Positions 1 through 12,589 are shown, counted from the first letter of the stretch. The stretch: 64,000 nucleotides of DNA from Aedes albopictus (GCF_035046485.1 NC_085136.1:76773734-76837733); one strand, 5' to 3'. Notes: generated from the sequence alone by a model not told the origin. Made by a program: numbers and translations.

Positions 1-1283
1 CGGTCGTTCGTTTTCATGTGAGTAAAATAGTGATCGGTCGCCTTTGCGCACCGGTGGTCTCTATTCTATCCGTACCATCGGTTTTTTGCACTTCTGTTAA
101 TCATCGCAATATTTTGTGTATTTCTATGGTGTTATTGCAAATCTTATTCAGTATAATCATCTGTGCTCATATTTTGAAAGCAGGGGTTTTGGATAAGACT
201 GAAAACTGTTAGTAAAAATTGAACTCAAATAAATAATTCCCTTGGAGATTTGAACCAGTTTTTGTGCGTTTAAAAATGTCATTTTCTCAATAATGTATAA
301 TTGTATTGAATCCCGGAATTTAAGCAATCTTTTTTTGAATTATATGTTTGTTGCTTACTGTATGACTTGTAGGTTGAATTTTCATCTAAAATAATATCCA
401 TCTCTTCGATATCCATGTTGCCTTTCTCGCAGATAAGAATTTGAGATTTTGAGCATCTTTTTTAATAATTAGGTTTATTAAATAATTACATCCCTTGCAT
501 TTCCAACACATTTATAACGTAGTTGTCTCCTTTACAACTTCGCGAAGGTCTAGATTATTGAATCCTGGTCATAGTAGAAGCTGTCTTCTAACAGTCTGCG
601 AAAAGTTTGCGCAACCTTTTTTCATTAACGTGTATTTTAACATCAGCTAATTCTATACTCAGTCACAACCTTTTAGTTACAAAGCATCAATCGGAAATCT
701 TAATATATATTGCGATCTTTTATATACTGGTATATGAATATTTTGTTGGAAGCAGATTTTATGCGCTTGAAGTAGACTGCGTATTTGTGAAAGTACATAA
801 TGAGCCCACTCTCTTTTTTGGCACTTCATACAACAATTGTTGTATTTAAACATCCAACACCTTGCTTTTTCTATAACGAGGAACCTATAATATGGCAGTC
901 CTGCACACCGCCCATTTTAATTGATAAAACTTGGCAGCTCGACTACATTTTTTTAGATTTTTATCGGTATGATTAAAGTTTGTTTTTACAACAACAAAAA
1001 AAACTGTAGTATTTCTATGATATTTGAATTGAGTTAGGTACAGTCAAAGCATCTTTGAAAAATTATAACTACTCTAATCTAATCTTATACATACGCAGCC
1101 AGTACGCGGAATCACCCTGGAAAGCAATCGTGTTACTTTTCTTGTCAATATTGATGCTTGCAGCATATCAGGACACATGCATCAAAGCGGCCAGGTCTAT
1201 TGCGTTGTATTTACGCGCAAGGAGTACAGAACAATTTCTTTCGGCAAGGTACTTCTTGAATTTACAGGGGAGGAAGGATGCGT
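1..1283. other. unassigned AT-rich flank
   Basis: No gene, RNA or repeat structure is recognised here. The short open frames have no family resemblance and their codon content matches AT-rich intergenic DNA. The stretch lies beyond the 3' end of the cuticular gene. Confidence 0.5.
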
Positions 1284-1506
1284 GTAAGGTACACCGGGGC
1301 AAGTTGAAACGGGTGGGGCAAGATGAAACACGAAGTTTTGAAATTGATTTCAATACATTTTGGAAATTTGTACTCCGTGAAAAGATTGTTTGAATCAAAA
1401 ACTATGTGTTATGGCAATCAAACTGTTTATTATCATTAGAAAACATTATGTTAACCCCCTGTTTCATCTTGCCCCACCCGTTTCAACTTGCCCCGGTGTA
1501 CCTTAC
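1284..1506. mobile_element. MITE with 47-bp perfect inverted repeats
   Basis: Two arms (1284-1330 and 1460-1506) are exact reverse complements, starting GTAAGGTACACCGGGGCAAG, around an AT-rich 129-bp core with no coding potential. This is the layout of a non-autonomous DNA transposon. The TA inside the arm could be a TA duplication, but the repeat continues outside it, so the exact end is uncertain. Perfect arms suggest a young copy or one kept alike by gene conversion. Confidence 0.75.
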
Positions 1507-2933
1507 CAAACAATCCAGATTACATGTTGATGAATTTGTTTTAAATATATGAAAATGTGTATAATAGAGCTATGAATAAATGTGTAATATTGGAAAAATC
1601 TCCCCTATTGTTGGGTTGTTTTTATAGATCTAATGTCGAACCTCCTATTCTGTATGATCGGTGTTATTCACATGGGGTTGTCGCAGATTTTTTTCTGCTT
1701 TGCCCTATTGTTTCTACAAGGGTGAAGTTACCCATTTCGCACACTTTCTTCCTAATGCCTCGTTTATTTAATTTATATTTTTAAATTTATATTGAATAAA
1801 CCACCCACTGACGACTACCATTTTCAAAAACAGCAATCAAACCAAAACTCCTTTGCCTTTTTCGAAACATACACGACAATACGAAACTCGAGGCACAGCT
1901 TTTTCAAAGCGGGGGATCTCAGCCCGGAAAGTGGAGAAAGAAAACCTTGTGGTCACTTATTACCGTCAAATGGTATCTTTTCGGGTTAGAAAATACGCAC
2001 ATCTTCTTACCGGAATCTGCGACGGATGACGATAATCTTGGAACTTGTCGGAACGAACTTCGCCAGTTATTTATTTGGACATTTTTCTAAATGTGCGAAA
2101 CCAAACTTTACTTGCAGCGTAGAAACCCCGGCTCAAGCATGTACGTGTTAAAATAGCAAAATTCAGTGAATCACTATACATTTCAAATATTAGTTTTGAA
2201 ACGATCGGCTGAATCAAAAACTAAAAGTGCGATTATGAACAATCGTGACTATTTTAAGAGAAAATCAATACATTTTCGATATGCATGATCCCAAAATTGG
2301 CGAAGAAGGGAAAACTTTATTCATAACTTTAGTAAAATACGTGTTATCTCTTTGATCGTTTATTAGGGTATGAATGTAATCAATGTAGGTACTCAACATT
2401 GTACACTTCTTCATACTACAATAACATACTTAAGCAAAGCTTGTCAATTTAAACCTATTATTTTTCTGCGTTTGTATAGTCACTCTATCACAATTGTATG
2501 TCAGACAATTTGTTGTGTTATTCGTGTAACGATCTATTATATTATTTGGTTGAAAATTTCAAAGCAAGTAAGAATAAAATTTTTAAATATTTTATGCAAA
2601 CTAAAATAAATTCCTATCACACAAAACAAGAAAATCATTCTCTAGAAACTATATACCTGGCAACTAATCCATACTCATGTTCTTTCGCCTCCTCTTTACG
2701 CTACCCAGAGAGCTAAACGCGAGAGAGCGCATGAGCCCACGGATAGAGACCGTACTTTGCGTGTCTCTATATTTTCTAAGCCCTGCTACGAACCGTACGT
2801 AAACTTTTCGCTTTCGAGCCCTACTTAGCAGCGACCGGTGCGGTTCGTTTCTTTGTTCGGGGCTCTACTTAACGTTAAAACGCTTGATTGAGCCCATGAG
2901 TGGGCTTGGTCTGAGCGAGGCTTCTTAGGTAGG
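1507..2933. other. unassigned intergenic sequence
   Basis: AT-rich up to about 2690. After that comes a GC-richer 240-bp stretch with repeated 'gagccc' words, directly beside the foldback element at 2936. No coding family, RNA gene or clear repeat boundary is seen. Confidence 0.4.
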
Positions 2934-2935
2934 TA

Positions 2936-5900
2936 CAGTCGAGTCTCTTACTAAACGAATTCCTATTAAACGGACTCCTATTAAACGAACTCCTACTAGA
3001 CAGGGGTGAGCGTTATAGGAGACTAAGAGCTTATGGGATTTCGGCTTTTTGGGGGTGTGGCCTATTATCTCGGGTGTGTTAAGAGTTAGCGCAATACATT
3101 CTTCGGCAAAGTTTTAGGGCTTGATAATATCTACCATTTAGAACTTTGGTTCATATGCTTAGTTGGCAACTTGGCCGCTAGAGGGACCATCAACAGTTTG
3201 ATGCTAAATTGCACTACTGGAACCATAGCAGGATGTCAAGCAAATGTTACGATATGCGACAGCTCAAGACCCTGATGATTTGGAAGGATAGTGTCTTCGG
3301 GAAAGTTGTTGGGTACGCCAATAACTTACTGACGATGAGTTGCGAAGTTCGAAATTCCTCCACTGGGCGGCGCTAGTGAGCAAGTAAATTTTCAAAACCT
3401 CATATCTCAGAATCCCGATAACTTAGAAAGTTGGTGTCTTCGGCAAAGTTGATCAGTATGACATAAACTTACATAAAAATAAATATTTGTTTCGCAATTC
3501 TTCCACTAGGCGGCGCTAGTGACCATGTTAATTTTCAAAACCTCATATCTAAGAATCCCGATAACTTAGAAAGTTGGTGTCTTCGGCAAAGTTGATCAGT
3601 ATGACATAAATTTACATAAAAATAAACACTTGTTTCGCAATGCTGCCACTAGGCGGCGCTAGTGAACATGCAAATTTTAGAAATCTCATAGTTCAGAACC
3701 CTGATAACTTAGAAAGTTTGTGTCTTCGGCAAAGTTGATCAGTATGACATAAACTTACACAAAAATAAACATTTGTTTCGCAATTCTGCCACTAGGTGGT
3801 GTTTACCGGGTTTTTCGTCTTTTTTTCGACTTTTTTTCGGTTTTCGGTTTTCGGCTTGGCAAAACTAGTGTCGCTCCCTCCGATAACTTAGAAAGTTGAT
3901 GTCTTTGGAAAAGTTGATCAGAATGACATAAACTTACATAAAAATTAAGAAACACCAACTTTCTAAGTTATCAGGATTATGAGTTATGAGATTTCTAAAA
4001 TTTGCTTGTTCACTAGCGCCTCCTAGTGACAGAAGTGCGAAACAAGTGTTTATTTTTCTGTAAGTTTATGCCATACTGATCAACATTGCCTAAGACACAA
4101 GCTTTCTAGTTTATCAGGATTCTGAGCTATGAGATTTCTAAAATTTGCATGTTCACTAGCGCCGCCTAGTGGCAGAATTGCGAAATAAGTGTTTATTTTT
4201 ATGTAAATTTATGTCATACTGATCAACTTTGCCGAAGACACCAACTTTCTAAGTTATCGGGATTCTTAGATATGAGGTTTGAATAATTTACATGCTCACT
4301 AGCGCCACCTAGTGGCAGAATTGCGGAACAAGTGTTTATTTTTATGTAAGTTTATGTCATACTGACCAACTTTGCCGAAGACACCAACTATCTAAGTTAT
4401 CAGGATTCTGAGCTATGAGATTTCTAAAGTTTGCATGTTCACTAGCGCCGCCTAGTGATAAAATTGCGAAACAAGTGTTTGTTTTTATGTAAGTTTATGT
4501 CATACTGATCAACTTATCCGAAGACACCAACTTTCTAAGTTATCAGCATTCTGGCCTATGAGATTTCTAAAATTTACATATTCACTAGCGCCGCCTAGTG
4601 GCAGAATTGCGAAACAAGTATTAATTTTTATGTAAGTTTTTGTCATTCTGATCAACTTTTCCAAAGACACCAACTTTCTAAGTTATCGGAGGGAGTGACA
4701 CTAGTTTTGCCAAGCCGAAAACCCCCAAAAAAAGTCGAAAAAAAAGACGAAACACCCGGTAAACGCCACCTAGTGGCAGAATTTCAGAACAAATGTTTAT
4801 TTTTGTGTAAGTCTATGTCATACTGATCAACATTGCCGAAGACACCAACTTTCTAAGTTATCAGGGTTCTGAGCTATGAGATTTCTAAATTTTCCATGTT
4901 CACTAGCGCCGCCTAGTGGCAGAATTGCGAAACAAGTGTTTATTTTTATGTAAGTTTATGTCATACTGATCAACTTTTCCGAAAACACCAACTTTCTAAG
5001 CTATCGGGATTCTTAGATATGAGGTTTTGAAAATTAACATGCTCACTAGCGCCGCCTAGTGGCAGAATTGCGAAACATGTATTAATTTTTATGTAAGTTT
5101 ATGTCATACTGATCAACTTTTCCGAAGACACCAACTTTCTAAGTTATCAGCATTCTGGCCTATGAGATTTCTAAAATTTACATATTCACTAGCGCTGCCT
5201 AGTGGCAGAATTGCGAAACAAGTATTAATTTTTATGTAAGTTTTTGTCATTCTGATCAACTTTTCCAAAGACACCAACTTTCTAAGTTATCGGAGGGAAG
5301 CCGAAAACCCCCAAAAAAAGTCGAAAAAAAAGACGAAACACCCGGTAAACGCCACCTAGTGGCAGAATTTCGGAACAAATGTTTATTTTTGTGTAAGTCT
5401 ATGTCATACTGATCAACATTGCCGAAGACACCAACTTTCTATGTTATCAGGGTTCTGAGCTATGAGATTTCTAAATTTTCCATGTTCACTAGCGCCGCCT
5501 AGTGGCAGATTTGCGAAACAAGTGTTTATTTTTATGTAAGTTTATGTCATACTGATCAACTTTTCCGAAGACACCAACTTTCTAAGCTATCGGGATTCTT
5601 AGATATGAGGTTTTGAAAATTAACATGCTCACTAGCGCCGCCTAGTGGCAGAATTGCAAAACAAGTATTATCTTTTATGTAAGTTTATGTCATACTGATC
5701 AACTTTGCCGAAGACACCAACTTTCTAAGTTATCAGGATTCTGAGATATGAGGTTTTGAAAATTTTCTTTACTCACTAGCGCCGCCCAGTGGAGGAATTT
5801 CGAACTTCGCAACTCATCGTCAGTAAGTTATTGGCGTACCCAACAACTTTCCCGAAGACACTATCCTTCCAAATCATCAGGGTCTTGAGCTGTCGCATAT

Positions 5901-6191
5901 CGTAACATTTGCTTGACAACCTGCTATGGTTCCAGTAGTGCAATTTAGCATCAAACTGTTGATGGTCCCTCTAGCGGCCAAGTTGCCAACTAAGCATATG
6001 AACCAAAGTTCTAAATGGTAGATCTTATCAAGCCCTAAAACTTTGCCGAAGAAAGTATTGCGCTAACTCTTAACACACCCGAGATAATAGGCCATACCCC
6101 CAAAAAGCCGAAATCCCATAAGCTCTTAGTCTCCTATTAAGCGGATTCCTATTGCGCCCCCCGACCAGTGATCTTATAAGAGTCTCGACTG
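2936..6191. mobile_element. 3.26-kb foldback element filled with satellite-like repeats, TA target duplication
   Basis: Ends are CAGTCGAGTCTCTTA and its complement with one mismatch, flanked by TA at 2934-2935 and 6192-6193. This fits the Tc1/mariner/pogo group. The outer 400 bp of each side are inverted copies of one unique sequence. Inside are about 17 copies of a 143-146-bp unit holding a palindromic core (CACTAGCGCCGCCTAGTG) and the phrase CTTCGGCAAAGTTGATCAG. Units point one way on the left and the opposite way on the right, with the turning point near 3950. The right arm has more units than the left. There is no transposase frame, so it would depend on enzyme from elsewhere. Confidence 0.85.
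4761..5790. repeat. higher-order tandem repeat, 585-bp period, inside the foldback
   Basis: A block beginning TAAACGCCACCTAGTGGCAG at 4761 recurs at 5346, 585 bp later, with only scattered changes over the following 145 bp. Each block holds four copies of the roughly 146-bp unit, one of which carries an extra poly-A/GAAAA insert ('ccgaaaacccccaaaaaaag'). This is satellite-style higher-order organisation inside a transposon arm, probably produced by unequal exchange. Confidence 0.75.
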
Positions 6192-6397
6192 TAGTTAAAT
6201 CAGCTCTATAGTTTTCGGTACAGATGACCATCCACTTTTCTAGCCAGTAATCTACAAGCTCTCGCGTTCGGTTTCTCATCTCGAAGTCACCTACTTCAGG
6301 TGTGCGTTTGGCTCGGCGTTTGGTGTGGATCTCTTACTAATATAAATTTCATTCCCTAGCTTTCCAGTAATCTCTCCAGTTTCTCATAATTTACCTA

Positions 6398-6976
6398 CAG
6401 TATCGGACAATAAAAAGGCACCAAAGCCGTTTTCCCATACAAACTAGTCAACTTTGGATTGCCATATCGCAGTTATGTCTCAACCGATTGTTTTCATTTT
6501 TCTGTGACGAACTACAAAACATTTCAATTTTCAAAAACTATTGAAAAAATTCAATGATAACTATTGATACAAAAGTTACAAATAGGTTGAATTTTGACAA
6601 TAAAAATGCACCAAGACAAAAAATTATGTAACCAAAAATGCTGAAGTCAAATCACTATGGTGTCTTCGGCAAATATGCTTCTTGTGTGATGACCAATAAA
6701 TTTGCTAAAGACACCATAGCTATCTGACTTCAGCACTTTAGGCTACACAATTTTTTGTCTTGGTGCATTTTTATTGTCAAAATTCAACCTATCTGTAATT
6801 TTTGTATCAATAATTATCACTGAACTTTCTCAATAGTTTTTGAAAATTGAAAGGTTTTGTAGTTCGTCACAGAAAAATGAAAACAATCGGTTGAGACATA
6901 ACTGAGATATGGCAATCTAAAGTTGACTAGTTTGTATGGGAAAACAGCTTTGATGCATTTTTATTGTCCGATACTG
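6398..6976. mobile_element. 579-bp foldback MITE, TA duplication
   Basis: TA at 6396-6397 and 6977-6978 flanks ends CAGTATCGGACAATAAAA and its complement. The two halves are inverted copies over about 270 bp each, so the single strand would fold into one long hairpin. No open frame. The phrase GTGTCTTCGGCAAA appears near the centre, as in several unrelated foldbacks of this window. A Tc1/mariner-type non-autonomous element is the simplest reading. Confidence 0.8.
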
Positions 6977-7654
6977 TAGATGTGATCTAGGGTGTGATTC
7001 TGCTGCAACAACAAGAAAGAAAAAAGCATATGCGATTGACAGGTGTTGGCTTGGCATGCTATGTCCTGTTAACGTGTTTAAATTTTGCTTCAGTCGGGAA
7101 ATGCGCAGGGATACTGAGTGATCAAGTAGTTCACCCATTTGCCGTTGCTACTAGTTAGGCGCTACTGTTTTGTTGCCAGTTTCTTCCCAAAGTTGCATAT
7201 CTATGTTTTAATTTATATTTATCTAAGACTAAGTTCACATAGTTTGTCACTCCATCTGGCCAGTATGAATATTTACGTGTACCTTTTGGGTTTGTAATGC
7301 TCCTGCAGTGTTTTGAAGATTTATAAATATGATATTTAAAGATTTGATAGAGGAAGGTAAGATTTGTGTATATTAGATGATATTATTATATTTTCTGATA
7401 TTTTCGAGGAACATTTGGAAACATTGCAAATTGTTCTCAAAATTTTAAACAACAATCTTTTAGAGTTGAATTTGGAAAAATGTAAGTTTTTATATGAAGA
7501 AATAGATTATTTAGGTTACACAATTAATAAGTATGGTAGACGACCAAACAAGTCTCACATTGAAGCTGTATCTAATTTTCCTGTTCCAAAAAATGTGAAA
7601 GATGCTCAAAGATTTCTAGGATTGACGAGTTATTTCAGAAAATTTATTAAGAAC

Positions 7655-7908
7655 TAGCTGTACCCGGCAAACTTTGTCTTGCCTACTGCGTTTATTGACG
7701 TTTCAAGTTTCTAGCCAAGAACGAATCCCCGGTCAAAATGTATTGAAGATCTATTTTCAAAAACTCTCAATTTTTCCATGTTTTTTGCCTCATAAACCTT
7801 CCTTGGGTGAAAACTAACAGAACAAAACTTAGACGTCCCAAATCGGACCATCCGTTCGCAAGTTATGCGCGGTCCCACGTATGCCACTGCATTTTTATAT
7901 ATATAGAT
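7655..7908 (+). mobile_element. short retroposon 3' end (RTE-like tail) nested in gypsy pol
   Basis: A 254-bp block starting TAGCTGTACCCGGCAAAC and ending TTTTTATATATATAGAT splits the RT from the RNase H coding sequence. A TATA-rich simple tail is typical of RTE-type retroposons and their truncated or SINE-like derivatives. The frame before it (frame 2) and after it (frame 1) differ exactly by 254 bp, so the insertion itself caused the break. No target duplication is obvious. Confidence 0.65.
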
Positions 7909-9035
7909 TTCGCTACTATTGCAAGACCATTGTACAACTTATTAAAAAAAGATTCAGTATTTACCTTCAGTAACGATCAGTTAGACGCTTTTGAAACACT
8001 TAAACAAAGATTAATAACTGCACCAATTTTGTGCATTTTAATCCACATGCTGAATCTCAACTGCATTGCGATGCAAGCTCATATGGATTTGGAGCAATTT
8101 TATTACAAAAACAAGAAGACAACAACTTTCATCCGGTTAGTTACTACAGTAAAAATACAGATAATTCCGAGTCAAAATTACACAGTTTTGAATTGGAAAC
8201 TCTGGCAGTAGTTGATGCAATTAAACGTTTCCATGTTTATTTATCTGGCATGAAATTTAAAATATATACAGATTGTAATGCATTGGCGCAGACTTTGATA
8301 AAAAAGGAATTTAATCCAAAAATAAGTAGATGGGCATTGTTTTTGGAAAACTATGAATACACTTTGGAGTATAGGGATGAAGTACGAATGAGACATGTAG
8401 ATGCTCTGAGTAGGCAAAATATGTGCAGACTATTAATGAAAAACTGCAAGATGTTAAAACAGTAGAAATTAATTTATTAGACACCGAAGATATTGAAAGA
8501 AATGTGATTTTGGCTCAAGAGCAAGATGAAAAGTTGAAAAATATTAAACAACATCTAGAAAACAGTACTTTTCCTAACTTTGAATTGAAAAATGGAATTC
8601 TTTTTAGAAAGGATGATAATAAATTATTGTTAGTGATACCCAATTCAATGATTGACAATATAATCCGAATTTGTTATGACAAAAATGGTCATATTGGAAT
8701 AGATGAAACAATGGTAGAAATAAAAAAGCATTACTGGTTCTCAAACATGAAGAAAATCGTCAAAAAATATATTTCAAACTGTTTAAGCTGCATTTTCTAT
8801 AGTCTAAAGGAAGGTAAAAAAGAAGGGTTTTTAAAAAAGATTGATACAGGCTGTGAACCATTCAATACAATTCATTTGGACCATTATGGTCCTATTCAAC
8901 TACCTTCGAGTGGAAGGTTCAAGCATATTCTAGTTGTTGTTGATGGATTTACTACATTTGTCAAGTTTTATCCAACAAAAACTACAAATACAGATGAAGT
9001 AATAAGACATCTGTCAAATTATATCAGCTACTATA

Positions 9036-9111
9036 CTGCCCATGATCGCATAGTTGTCCCATATGAATAGGAAACCCACCAAAGATGGGACTGATAAGCG
9101 ATCATAGGCAG
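9036..9111 (-). mobile_element. 76-bp palindromic mini-element in gypsy integrase, 4-bp duplication
   Basis: Ends CTGCC and GGCAG with near-complementary halves, flanked by TATA at 9032-9035 and 9112-9115. The 80-bp insertion lies between two catalytic residues of the integrase, brings in a stop codon and shifts the frame by two, exactly as the reading frames on either side require. A second 76-bp copy lies at 39560-39635 in the opposite orientation. Strand here is set relative to that copy. Confidence 0.8.
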
Positions 9112-9834
9112 TATAGTAAACCAAGAAGAATAATAACAGACAGAGGTTCTCGCTTTTCTTCAGCAAAGTTTGAAATGTATGTTAAAAACAATTGCATTGA
9201 ACACATCAAAACTGCAGCATACACTCCAGAAGCGAATGGACAAGCAGAGCGTGTGAATAGAACATTGACCCCTATGCTCGCAAAACTAATTAATGATACT
9301 GGTCTTAAATGGAATCAACTATATATATTTAATAACACTTATAACAGATCAATAAAAAATTACCCTAGTGTTTTGCTTTTTGGATCATTTCAAAAAAGAT
9401 ATAAATATAAATCATAATTTAGAAGCATTTGTGAATAATTTTCAACAATATAACAACAACAGAATTAATTTGCAATCTGTACGGAACCAGGCAAAGGAGA
9501 GCATACAAAAAAATCAAATATATAATAAATCGGCATTTGACAAAAAGCGAAAAATGTAACTGAGTACAAGGTAGGTGATTTTATTGTTCTCAAGTCAGTT
9601 TCGTCTTCAAAATTGATGGAAAAATTCAAAGGTCCATATGTTATCCAAAAAAAATTACCAAATGATCGTTATGTAGTTTCGGATATATATGGGTTTCAAG
9701 TATCTAGCATCCCATTTAATTCAGTGTGTTCACCAGGAAATATGGAATTATGGTTATCTCCTAATAATGTAGTAGAACTAAATTCAAATAATCCAAATGT
9801 CGATGAGGACATCGGGTAGTCAGGATGGCCGAAA

Positions 9835-9968
9835 TGTGGTAAATAAGGTTAGATTAGATAATCATAGTAGGTGGCGACTTAGGCTAGACGTAAGATAATT
9901 TGTAAAATGATGGACATTCAATAAACAACCCTTGAACTGGAAACAAGTCGTTACTTTATTGTCCCACA
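9835..9968 (+). repeat. probable 3' LTR of the gypsy remnant
   Basis: Starts 12 bp after the integrase stop region with TGTGG and ends CCACA, a 5-bp inverted pair with the usual TG...CA ends. Holds AATAAA at 9921-9926 as a polyadenylation signal. At 134 bp it is short for an LTR, and the matching 5' LTR is absent, so the call rests on position and end structure only. Confidence 0.6.
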
Positions 9969-10027
9969 ACGCTGCCCCGAGACCATCACGCAAAAACGCC
10001 TTCGCTGAAAAATGTGTTCGGCTTGCA

Positions 10028-10274
10028 CATTTTTAGTAAACATCCATGCCGCACATGACTGTGTTGGAGACACACATTTTTTTTAAATTGCTCGTACGCT
10101 CACATGAGCATGTATTTTGCAATAATTTCGACATGGCAACCTCACTGGGTTTATAAACCATCTTCAAATACCGAAAAATATTGATATTTTGCAAAAATGT
10201 GAGCGTATGAGCAATTTTAAAAAATGTGTGTTTCCAACACAGTCCTTGTGCGGCATGGGCGTTACTCAAAAATG
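10028..10274. mobile_element. 247-bp MITE with about 75-bp inverted repeats
   Basis: Left arm CATTTTTAGTAAACATCCAT and right arm (complement CATTTTTGAGTAACGCCCAT) match over about 75 bp including GCCGCACA and GACTGTGTTGGA. The core is AT-rich. The minus-strand open frame across it comes from the palindrome and is not a gene. Target duplication not resolved. Confidence 0.7.
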
Positions 10275-10857
10275 AGAGCTTTTGTTTTAGAGAGATACGA
10301 GTTGTTTATGTAGCGAAGTGGAAGAATCAATACTAGCACCGACCACGTCCTTACAGATAAAAAGGAATAAGGGAAGGAATATTAGGAAAGTAGTAGCATT
10401 GAGAGCTATTAAATACCGATGAATCTCCTACATCAAACATTCTAGGAAAGGGTTACTGACAGACAGGTACAGTGTCCAGCTATAACAGGCTTTCTATTTG
10501 TCTCCTGAATTGATTTCGTTCCATTTTCGCCAGGCTGTGATTTATCTCGGAACTATACTGCTATCACTCCACTATGGTTGCAATTGGCCTCAAGCCACAA
10601 CGCAAATTTGTATCATACTAAGCTTTATTTCAAGTTATAAATATCCTAATCCTAGAGAGTATTCAATCTATATTTACACGTGTCGCCATCAATGAAGAAT
10701 GTTGGAAACTGTTGCCTAAACAACTACTGTTTTCTTTTATTCTGTTGTTATGAGAGATTTGAGTGTGACTATGGGATTATCATGTTAGTCATGTGCAATG
10801 GCAAAAAATCTATCTAGCACTAGCCCTCCCAGCTATCAGCTAAGGCCCACACACACA
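10275..10857. other. 3' flank of the cuticular gene
   Basis: Non-repetitive sequence downstream of the stop codon at 10860. It holds two AATAAA words on the minus strand (10736-10741 and 10624-10629) that could end the transcript. No other feature recognised. Confidence 0.5.
10736..10741 (-). promoter_or_regulatory. likely polyadenylation signal of the cuticular gene
   Basis: AATAAA on the minus strand, 117 bp after the stop codon. It is the first canonical signal downstream, giving a 3' UTR of about 130-150 bases. Confidence 0.5.
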
Positions 10858-11683
10858 TTAGAGAATATTCTGTCCCCGGTACTGGGGGCTGAACAGAGGT
10901 GGGAGTTGATTTACTGGCGGCTCGTTGGCGTCCTTCGCCGGCAGGTACTGGTTGGATGGCGGCAGGTAACCGTTGGTGGGTGGCAGATAGCCATTCGTGG
11001 GACGCTCGTACGAGTACCCCGGATGCTCGGTGGTCGTGGTTGTAGTGGTCGTCGTAGCCTTCGGTTTGAACGTGGAGGGTTTGATGGGAGCTGGTGCGGC
11101 TGCGCCGGGTCTGTGGGAGATTGTTAAAGTGACTATTTGAAATGGGAATTTTCCCAGGAAATCTTACTCTGGGATGTCGATGTCCAGCTCGGTGATGGGA
11201 TGATAGCCAAACTCGTCAGCAGTGTATCGGACGCGATATCGCTTGCCGTTGGCTCCCGTGTAGGTGTACGATCCCATGACCACGAAGGTTTTGTTGTCAT
11301 TCCTCAGCTTGCCGATCTGCTCGATTTCGATACCGTTCGCGGTTTCCACGCTGAAAATAAACATACAAATGGACATGCAAATGTGTTCAGATTAGCATCG
11401 GTTGAACCAATGGGGGTAAACGGAGAATCCCGCCAATTCAGTGATTTTTTTTTTTTTTCGATACTCACGCATATTTGAACTTGCCCTTGCCCTGGTTCTT
11501 GACTTCGGCCATCAGAATACCGGCCTTCATCACGTCCCCCTTGAAGATGGTGGGATCCTTGTTGTCCTCCACCGGGAAAGTGAACTCGTCCTCCGAGAAC
11601 AGGTCATCGTTCCGGTTCTTCGACGGGATCTTTATCTTGGCGGCATACGTAACGCCCAGGAAACCACACACGATCACCAGCAC
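10858..11683 (-). CDS. RR-1 type cuticular protein, exons 2-4
   Basis: Structural protein of the exoskeleton, secreted and expected to bind chitin. Exons on the minus strand: 11683-11469, 11350-11168 and 11110-10858, joined by GT-AG introns of 118 and 57 bp. The acceptor before exon 2 has a strong pyrimidine tract. Joined with exon 1 (40876-40868) this gives 660 nt, 219 residues. Residues 1-17 form a signal peptide; 18-75 are charged linker; 76-127 hold the Rebers-Riddiford chitin-binding domain, with ETANGIEIEQIG, GSYTYTGANGKRYRVRYTAD and the closing EFGYHP. The tail from 137 is a run of nine Thr and then NGYLPPTNGYLPPSNQYLPA. The plain minus-strand frame stops at 11164, but the GTAAGA donor at 11167 is better because the frame continues cleanly in exon 4. 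No defect is seen. Family assignment is firm; the exact orthologue is not determined. Confidence 0.93.
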
Positions 11684-11739
11684 CTGTAGAGATGAAGTAG
11701 ATGGAGAAGACAGAAAAAAAAAGATCATTATCAATTAGC

Positions 11740-12589
11740 TGCAGGTTTTACGGGAAGCAAGTCATCGGTCGCCCATTTGGCGCAACATCCCCAACAGGTG
11801 CCATTTGTTTTTTTTTTTTGGAGGGGGACAAGACCCCCGGCCAGGTTTTTGCTTATAATGCAATAATGTAGGTGAGATATGCTGTTCCCGAAACCGGTTT
11901 TCGTTGCACGTTTCGTTTAATCCCACTCGAAAGTCGTGTTTGGAGCTTTTGTAGCAGATTTTCCACTCCCAAATGATGATCTTATCGGAGTCGGACAGAT
12001 GGTGGGTTCTATAATATTTGTTTCACAGATTTTCGAGTAAAGTTTATGGTTATAAACATTTTACGACTTTTTACGACCACAGCAAAGGATATTGGAACGA
12101 ATCAAATGGGGGTCGACTAATTAAAAGATTTCGGGATGGAAAAGAACAGAATCGGATACGGATTTGTAACGCTTGAACTTTATTATTGGGCGATTTGCAG
12201 TTTTTTTTTTTTTCTTAAATCAATACTTTTCTGTAAGAGATTTTTTGTTCTTTATGGCTTCAAAGTCGTTCGAAAAAATAACATATACCTAGTTTATTGA
12301 CGCTATCCTATTAGCCATAACAAAATGTATTCTAAGTATATTCTTCTCAAATTGGTGGTTTGCAGCTCCATACTCGATCATGCTTGATGATCGCCAGATA
12401 ACGTTCTAGCTGATCTACCCATCTTGCTCACTGCGCTCCTAGCCTTTTTGTACATAAATTTTGCAGAGTCGTTGTCTGGAATTCGTGCAACTTGCCCTTG
12501 TCCATCGTATCGTTCCGGCTTTGACAACATTCGGGATGCTGAACTACACCTACACACCACCGAAGATTCTTCTCAGGGCGTATCACTCG
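11740..12589. other. unassigned intron sequence
   Basis: AT-rich with poly-T runs at about 11807 and 12199. From about 12370 to 12589 it becomes GC-richer and may be the decayed 3' end of the R1/LOA-like element that follows, but I could not align it. No host exon seen. Confidence 0.4.

Larger units (their letters stand above)
7215..9819 (+). pseudogene. Ty3/gypsy retrotransposon pol remnant (RT, RNase H, integrase)
   Basis: The 5' part of the element (LTR, gag, protease) is missing. Order seen: reverse transcriptase from about 7215, with the PSGQYEYLRVPFG stretch and the active-site box ILDDIIIF at 7370; RT end LGLTSYFRKFI near 7650; RNase H at 7909-8420 with SFELETLAVVDAI and YTDCNALAQ; integrase with an HHCC zinc-binding region (8685-8795), first catalytic Asp in HLDHYGP (8876), second in TDRGSRF (9138) and Glu in EANGQAERVNR (9232). 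Breaks: an in-frame stop near 7238, single-base shifts near 7295, 8030, 8420 and 9400, and two inserted elements (7655-7908 and 9036-9111). The coding frame is continuous across both insertions once their lengths are allowed for, so they landed in a less damaged copy. Not functional. Confidence 0.9.

Noticed and set aside
2936..6191. Regularly spaced palindromic repeats resembling a CRISPR array
   Set aside because: Spacing is filled by conserved repeat sequence, not unique spacers; orientation flips in the middle; eukaryotic transposon ends with TA duplications surround it.
11137..11478. Plus-strand open frame over the cuticular exons
   Set aside because: It is the antisense shadow of exons 2-3, whose splice sites and RR domain are clear on the minus strand.
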